32,995 nucleotides of DNA, from the NCBI RefSeq assembly GCF_000003605.2, contig NW_003130867.1, positions 54,507 to 87,501 on the forward strand, given 5' to 3'. A program made the translations under genes and the position numbers. This document shows positions 22,401-31,400 of the stretch, piece after piece. This stretch comes from Saccoglossus kowalevskii. Its lineage: Eukaryota; Hemichordata; Enteropneusta; Harrimaniidae. Numbering within the stretch: position 1 is the first letter of the stretch; every line of letters starts with the position of its first letter. Under the pieces are notes generated by a model, which worked only from the letters and a program-made list of their open reading frames with translations, was not told the origin of the DNA and ran no database searches.

Positions 22401-25400
22401 ACTGGAATTCACAAAATCTGACGGATCCATCAACTCAATTAGATACTGAAGATATTTTAATAATGCTACTTTCACCTACAGAATAAGGTGAAACCAAAGT
22501 GAGATGTGAGACATCGCCCTCTGGAGGGTGAACATTAGAAATGAATATTCCTCATACCAGGTAATTATTTTATTCAAGATAAACACGAAAATTGAAATAG
22601 AACAGGAAATTTGAATGCTTTAATTTATTGCAAATCAGCAAAACACATGATATAAAACAAATTCCAGTCTAAGCAAACTCATGTCAGTAGTTGACAGCCA
22701 TGAAGTTTAAACTTGAATAGAATAAATCTGAGAACATTGCAAGAAAAAATGACTTACCTTGACATTGGGTGTCTGTGTTTGGTCCACTATAAATCTTGTT
22801 AAAATATTAAACTGCAAATCATAGGGAAACGACTCCCTGAAAATCAAAGTAAAATAGTTAAATTTTTAACTTGTTACAGAAACCATATTGTGTATGATCC
22901 TACAGCTACCACCAAAGTGCATCCTTCTTATTGGTTATCGAACCATAAAACCTAACCAGCTAGCAAATCAGAAAACATGTTACATACTACTGGGTGTATT
23001 TCGTAATCCACCTTATAGCTTGATTCTTCAAAAAGAATACTTGAATAACTAAGGAGCCTCTTTTCTAACCACTTAGCTATGGTATAAAAAGCAGTGAAAT
23101 GTAAAGCTTGTTTCCTACCTGACCATATCTAATGCCTTTTCTACTTTTGCATGAATAGATCCTAATAAGTCCATTCCCATTTTATGTAGCAATCTCGTTA
23201 ATAAAACATACAACCAATCACTGAGGTCCATTTTATGTATTGCTACAAAGTCAGACAATGTCTCTAAAAACAAACTAAAAACCTGAAAAAATATATTTAG
23301 AAAGCAAGTGTGATTAAAAACTAGTATGAGTATAGTCAGAAATGCAAAGAGCAACTGTAATAAAAAAAAAAAACAGCAGAGAAACTGATTGAATGACAGC
23401 AACATCTAACTTGCCTTGCCATGGGGATCAACAAACATTCGTGTGAAAATTTCAGTACATCTCTTGAGTTCTTGGCGACTGAAAATTAAATAAATTATCT
23501 TAATATAATTTCAAATAAATTTGAGAATCTGACACACTATGCTAATACGTGTGTAGGACACTAAAGTGGAACAGCACCAAAGATTATAGGCATAAGTGGA
23601 GTGGCAAATAGTAAATGAAATGGCGCATAGATTCTAGGCATAAGTAGAGTGGCAAATAGTAAATGGAATGGCGCATAGATTCTAGGCATAAGTGGGGTGA
23701 CAATGGTGAATAGATTCTAGGCATAAATGGAGTGGCAAATAGTAAATAGAATGGCGCATAGATTCTAGGCATAAGTGGAGTGGCAATGATGAATAGATTC
23801 TAGGCATAAGTGGAGTGGCAAATAGTAAATGGATTGGCGCATAGATTCTAGGCATAAGTGGAGTGGCAAATAGTAAATGGAGTGGCAAATAGTAAATAGA
23901 TTGGCACATAGATTCTAGGCATAAGTGGAGTGACAATGATGAATAGATTCTAGGCATAAATGGAGTGGCAAATAGTAAATGGATTGGCGCATAGATTCTA
24001 GGCATAAGTGGAGTGGCAAATAGTAAATGGAGTGGCAAATAGTAAATGGATTGGCGCATAGATTCTAGGCATAAGTGGAGTGACAATGATGAATAGATTC
24101 TAGGCATAAATGGAGTGGCAAATAGTAAATGGAGTGGCAAATAGTAAATGGATTGGCGCATAGATTCTAGGCATAAGTGGAGTGACAATGATGAATAGAT
24201 TCTAGGCATAAATGGAGTGGCAAATAGTAAATGGATTGGCGCATAGATTCTAGGCATAAGTGGAGTGACAATGATGAATAGATTCTAGGCATAAATGGAG
24301 TGGCAAATAGTAAATGGATTGGCGCATATATTCTCGGCATAAGTAGAGTGACAATGGTGAATAGATTCTAGGTATAAATGGAGTGGCAAATAGTAAATGG
24401 ATTGGTGCATAGATTCTAGGCATAAGTGGAGTGACAATGGTGAATAGATTCTAGGCATAAATGGAGTGGCAAATAGTAAATGGAGTGGCGCATATATTCT
24501 AGGCATAAGTAGAGTGACAATGGTGAATAGATTCTAGGCATAAATGGAGTGGCAAATAGTAAATGGATTGGCGCATAGATTCTAGGCATAAATGGAGTGA
24601 CAATGATGAATAGATTCTAGGCATAAATGGAGTGGCAAATAGTAAATAGATTGGCACATAGATTCTAGGCATAAGTGGAGTGACAATGGTGAATAGATTC
24701 TAGGCATAAATGGAGTGGCAAATAGTAAATGGATTGGCGCATATATTCTCGGCATAAGTAGAGTGACAATGGTGAATAGATTCTAGGTATAAATGGAGTG
24801 GCAAATAGTAAATGGAGTGGCAAATAGTAAATGGAGTGGCACATAGATTCTAGGCATAAGTGGAGTGACAATGGTGAATAGATTCTAGGTATAAATGGAG
24901 TGGCAAATAGTAAATGGATTGGCGCATAGATTCTAGGCATAAGTGGAGTGACAATGATGAATAGATTCTAGGCATAAATGGAGTGGCAAATAGTAAATGG
25001 AGTGGCAAATAGTAAATGAATTGGCGCATAGATTCTAGGCATAAGTGGAGTGACAATGGTGAATAGATTCTAGGTATAAATGGAGTGGCAAATAGTAAAT
25101 AGAGTGGCAAATAGTAAATGGATTGGCGCATAGATTCTAGGCATAAGTGGAGTGACAATGATGAATAGATTCTAGGCATAAATGGAGTGGCAAATAGTAA
25201 ATGGAGTGGCAAATAGTAAATGAATTGGCGCATAGATTCTAGGCATAAGTGCAGTGACAATGATGAATAGATTCTAGGCATAAATGGAGTGGCAAATAGT
25301 AAATGGATTGGCGCATAGATTCTAGGCATAAGTGGAGTGACAATGGTGAATAGATTCTAGGCATAAATGGAGTGGCAAATAGTAAATGGAATGGCGCATA

Positions 25401-28400
25401 GATTCTAGGCATAAGTGGAGTGACAATGGCGCATAGATTCTAGGCATAAATAGAGTGGCAAATAGTAAATGGAATGGCGCATAGATTCTAGGCATAAGTG
25501 GAGTGACAATGGCGCATAGATTCTAGGCATAAATAGAGTGGCAAATAGTAAATGGAATGGCGCATAGATTCTAGGCATAAGTGGAGTGACAATGGCGCAT
25601 AGATTCTAGGCATAAATAGAGTGGCAAATAGTAAATGGAATGGCGCATAGATTCTAGGCATAAATAGAGTGGCAAATAGTAAATGGAATGGCGCATAGAT
25701 TCTAGGCATAAGTGGAGTGACAATGGCGCATAGATTCTAGGCATAAATAGAGTGGCAAATAGTAAATGGAATGGCGCATAGATTCTAGGCATAAATGGAG
25801 TGGCAAATAGTAAATGGAATGGCGCATAGATTCTAGGCATAAATAGAGTGGCAAATAGTAAATGGAATGGCGCATAGATTCTAGGCATAAATAGAGTGGC
25901 AAATAGTAAATGGAATGGCGCATAGATTCTAGGCATAAGTAGAGTGGTAAATAGTAAATGGAATGGCGCATAGATTCTAGGCATAAATAGAGTGGCAAAT
26001 AGTAAATGGAATGGCGCATAGATTCTAGGCATAAATAGAGTGGCAAATAGTAAATGGAATGGCGCATAGATTCTAGGCATAAATAGAGTGGCAAATAGTA
26101 AATGGAATGGCGCATAGATTCTAGGCATAAGTGGAGTGACAATGGTGAATAGATTCTAGGCATAAATAGAGTGGCAAATAGTAAATGGAGTGGCAAATAG
26201 TAAATGGAATGGCGCATAGATTCTAGGCATAAGTGCAGTGACAATGATGAATAGATTCTAGGCATAAATAGAGTGGCAAATAGTAAATGGAATGGCGCAT
26301 AGATTCTAGGCAATACATAATGAATATACCTGAGCATTCTAGAGGTTCTAAGGACATGTTGTAATCCCATTAATCCCTCTTTTCTCTCAGACCATGCAGC
26401 ACTCCCCATTTTGTTAAGTATATCAGGAACATCCTGCAAAAAAGAGACATCATTTATACAATGGCTAACTACAGAATATGCATATGTATATGTACAATAT
26501 TTTAACTCAAGCCCTGTACCAATGGAAAATTATGTCAATTTGATTCTAAATTAACAAAGAAATTATAGACAACTACATAAAAACTTGCCAAATTTTGCAT
26601 CAAATTTTTGGCAGGAAAATAATAGTGCTCAAGGGGATTCACAGAAGTACAAAGAGCGGCATAGATGATCACTAGTACTTTCGCTTTCAGGTTGGCAGCT
26701 GTTATTATCCAAATATTTAAAAGTTTGTATTAGTGTTTGTCTGTCTCGTAATATTTCCTAGGTTCTAATACGGCTTCTAATAGTAATTCTAGTCTGATAC
26801 AAAAGATTAAAAAATCATTATTTGTTACAAGGACTGACACATGGGCATTGGGTTATATATTTTATTTACAGATTGACACCTCACCTCTAATCTTGAGTGT
26901 CCAGATCCATATGATCCAATAGAACAAACACTAGAAGCGTCACTTTCGTCATCAGAATACGCTGAACTATAGGATTCCCACCGTTTCTGTGACGTTTGTT
27001 GCCTTAGTGCTTCAGCTAGAGCTAATTCAGTATCTTTATCAGTACCAAGTACAGGTTGTTCTAACGGTTGCCGGGCAACCCTCTGTGCTCCTACAGAGCT
27101 ACCGCTTACATGCCGATCACGAAGTCCTACGACATAAACAATATTATAGTAATCATCATTCAATGACCCCCCAAACAAAAGACAATATCACTGTAATCCA
27201 ATCAATAATGAAGTAAATCGATTGCGACTCTGACTCCATTTCCGAAGAATCAGTGAAGTTTTTATTGTTATATACTTTTCCAGACATTATAATTCATAAA
27301 ATCTTGAGTGAACAGCTCCATCTGAGACCTATTATCATACAGAACCCTTTATTTGAAATATGGTAAAATTGATATGGTGCTGATGAGGCAACGTTAAGAA
27401 GAACGAAAAAATGTTAGTTAAGTTACACACAGAGAATGTACATAAGCAAACAAAATGTGGAATTTTCTAAATGAAAGAGGTCTGAATCTTTAAAAAGCAA
27501 TTTGTGCAGTTTTAATTGTTTTTTTATTTGTTGACAGTGTGCACTGGCATTGTTTGAACATAGTCTGAAAAATATATTATACATGATATCAATCAGTAAT
27601 GAACATGTTCTATGCAAATCAATCAATCAATCAATCAAATAAGTAGTACATACCATATCCTAATCTATTGGGACTTGTCTCTCGACTACAACCTTGACTT
27701 CTAGGAATCCGACTTTTCCTTGGTGTCTTTTTACTATCAGTTTCTACCCTACCATATGAAGATGTGTATAGATACCTTGTGGGAGACGCTGACCGACTAC
27801 CCGATCGGCTGCCAGCTGTCAATATAAAATAAGTTTAGTTATCAAGTTTTCTTGTTATTGGCTTGGAAAGCGAGGCAAATATAATTATTTGAAAGGATGA
27901 AAAGATGTATTTCAATACAACTGGTATTTTACTCACGTTGTGATTGTGAAACACCGACCCGTCCTTTTCGCGGCGTTGGCAGCCTTGAGCCTTCCACCGT
28001 AGCCTTATGTACTGTACTTGGAGACGTTGTCACTGAGAAACAGAGTAAACTCTCAAATAAGATAAACTGAAATTACATGTAGTGGAGAAAACAAACACCA
28101 AACCTTCACACTGTGGTTTGTTCATATATTCATTGACTATAAATCATCGGGATACAAGCAGTACGTTTTTAAAGAATGTACTGAAATTTGAACATGCAAA
28201 AAACTTACACCAAATAAAATCACAAATCCTGTAGTCATGACGATTCCAGATACAGTCATATTTATACAATCATATAAACAGTTTTTTTAATGTAATGTGC
28301 TACACGGCAGTTATATTTATGGATAATTTTTTATTACCAAAATATTAGGCAAAATATTAAAAATATGAATTATATTAATTTATTTTTGAGTGTTCTTTTT

Positions 28401-31400
28401 ATTTGGGGATGTTATAAAAAAAGTCTTTAAAACCACAAATAAGCAGGATAAACTAAAACTAAGTGATTTCACTTAGCCAAAAAAAAAGGGTTTTTCTTCT
28501 CATCCTAGGGAAAGTTGAAAAAATGTTGCAATGATATATGTTCAATTTTTGTTTTTGCATTAAGATATGATCAACTTTTAACATTTATTATATACTATTT
28601 TTTTAATACATGCTGAAAGTCAATTTGAATCAACAAAACATCTAAAGCAAAAAAACATTTCCCCATTCTACCATAGATGGCGCAAAACAGGTCAGTGAAA
28701 AAAGAAAAAAAAAGAAAATGCGTTTCAAACTGATACAGGTAATGACGAGAAGCAAACACTTTTTTTTGGCATTACTAATACAACTATTACATCAAGCACA
28801 AATACGAGAAGAACAAAGCGTATCACACCTCTTTTCTTTGCTGTTTTCACTAGGGCAGATGAAGGGAAACAAGACGACATTAGGAAATTCAGGAGCGGGA
28901 AAATAAAGAAAAGGTCAACGAAATTCAGTTAAATAGAAGCGACATTAGCACATCATGCTGCAAAAGCCATTAGTCGCTTATTAGGTGGAAAGGAAGTATA
29001 TGCAGATGCATTATGGGTGAATTACTAAGCAGATGCATCATGGGTGAATTACTTAGCAGATGCATCTTGGGTAAGCAGATGCAAAATAGTAAGAAACTAA
29101 GCAAATGCATTAACATGGTTGCATCATGGGTAAGTAACTGAGCAGATGCATTATGGGTAACTAAGCCGATCTATTATGGGTACCCACGAATGATTGCATT
29201 AAAGGTTTAGTCATGGTGAGTTGAGTATGAATTCTAGATTAAATACCATATCAATTTGCAGAAACTAAAGTATGTGATGTGAATTTTATGAGAAAACAAA
29301 CTAGCAATCACTGAATTTGTTGGTCTTCTTTAAAATATGAATACTAAAATTTTAACTTTTATTGATTAATATTTACAGATCAAGAAAAACCAACAAATTT
29401 TATCATGTTTCCATGGCAACAGAGAACCATGCAAAGAAAGAAAAAACATGCATGAATGTACTCATCATTATTGATGTTAAAAAGCCGAGGCATACACATC
29501 TGTCATTATTCTATCAAACACAGAAGAAACGATATACACTACAGCTGACAGAATATCAGAGAGCGGCAAATATTTGATAAAATGCATTAACATCTGCTTG
29601 AAAGCAAGAATTAGCAGAAAAAGTTACAGATTTTGAGCTGACGTAGTTACTATCAATTTTTACTAGAGCCTGAAAAATATATGCACATAGACAGTACTCT
29701 CTTGTACATTGATACTTACATGGTAGGTTTTCTTTAGATGTTGATTTCTTCATTCTTTGTGGTGATTTTGACATGGTGGAACTACTGGCAGATAGATACC
29801 TTGATTTTGAGCGGCTTGCAGCTGACACATTGATATCACTATTTGACCTCTGACCCAACCGAAATCCACCATCTACAAGATAAACAATTTGATGTTCAAT
29901 CTTGCTGCAGAAAATAATCTACTGTCGGTGAAAATCATAAAAGTCTAAATTTTGAAAATGAATTCCAATTCCATAAAATCAACAATTCTTAGCAATAATT
30001 CATAGCAGTGAATACTAAACGCTTCACTGTTCAATATACAGGCATTTTGTTATTGAACACAACTAACTGTAGTTTCTGATTATGAATATTTGAAAATGAT
30101 AAAATTGCTCCTAAAAATGAAGAAATCATAGAAATAAATCAGCATCTACAAAAGTAGTAGTTAAAGCAAATAAAACATCGGTATTTTAGATTTTAGTTTT
30201 ATCATAAACAAACAGATAAATAACTGTGTCAGTCTGTCTGCCCAGTGACAATAGTTTTTCATGCATAGAATCAATTGTGACTAATTATGACATGTAATTT
30301 AGGTGTTTGTAAGGTCTCTGAAGCAAATGAACATTGAGAAATTTTGTAGCTTCATTTTGTCAAAAGTTGATTTCACTTTTTGAAGAAATCCAACACCTAC
30401 CTGTTTCTGTTTTCGGTGCTATTGACTTTCTTCCAGCTGTATGTGACATTCTAAAATATAAACATTTTTATTATCATAAGTGAAACATCATATTGGAATA
30501 ATATATTGTTAAAGATAAGATTTGAATTCTGTACATTATTTCAATCTCTTAGTGTAGATCGTATGTACAGAAGATATTACGTAGTTTTGCTACAGCTACA
30601 TGTAACACTCTCTCCAATTGGCTAAATTTTCCACTTTTGCTGGAATTGAGCTAATCAAGTGATAGATAAAAAACTTACCCAATATTTTCATGAGAGCCAC
30701 TGTGACTGGATCCTCTTGACAATGAAGATTTGGGTTGGATATTTAATGCGCCTGTACTTGATGATTGGCCCAGCTCTCCATGAAGCATTTTTTGTTTAGA
30801 GACATCTAATGAGTTTAGTAACTTTTCCGCTCGTTGTTTAAAATGTTCAGCAAATGCCCAGAATGCCCTACAATAGAATAGAATTGATAAGTTACCAAAC
30901 TTTGCAACACAAAAACAACTAGCCCCCCTCCCCCAATGTGTATGTGAGGGCAAAGTGTTGGTAAGAGTTCCTTAGGATCCCCCTCACCCATAACCATAAC
31001 TGGACCCTCCAGTACCCCTCCTCCATTTCTTTGGGTCACTTATAATTAGATGGAGGGGCATATTGAAATACAATGGGGGGCTGGAGTGTTAGGGGTTGAA
31101 TAAGCCTTTAAAGAATTCCAAAGTGTTCATTTAGAGTCCACCTTGTTCTAATGGTGGCAATAATTTCAAGTACATAATGAATACTTGATATATTAAAGAC
31201 CAAAAATCATAATCATGACTGTCAGTTTGAAAACTGTGCCTCACACATTTTGTTTTTCAATTTTGATTTCTGGAAAAGTGTGCCACCGATGGTACAATTG
31301 AGAAATGTTTTTTTTCTGTCAATCAATCTTCAATGCACGTCTCGTTTAACAAATGTCTAAATGTTAAAGGTATATATCATTGTTGTGGTATTGAATGTTC

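Noticed and set aside
23582-26311. CRISPR-like array or long repetitive-protein genes on the minus strand
   Set aside because: There are no unique spacers between repeats, and the genome is eukaryotic. The open frames follow from a 48-bp stop-free unit and lie within an intron flanked by well-matched CLASP exons.
26825-27178. 117-codon minus-strand ORF as an independent gene
   Set aside because: Its core is CLASP exon w8; the ends are intron on either side.
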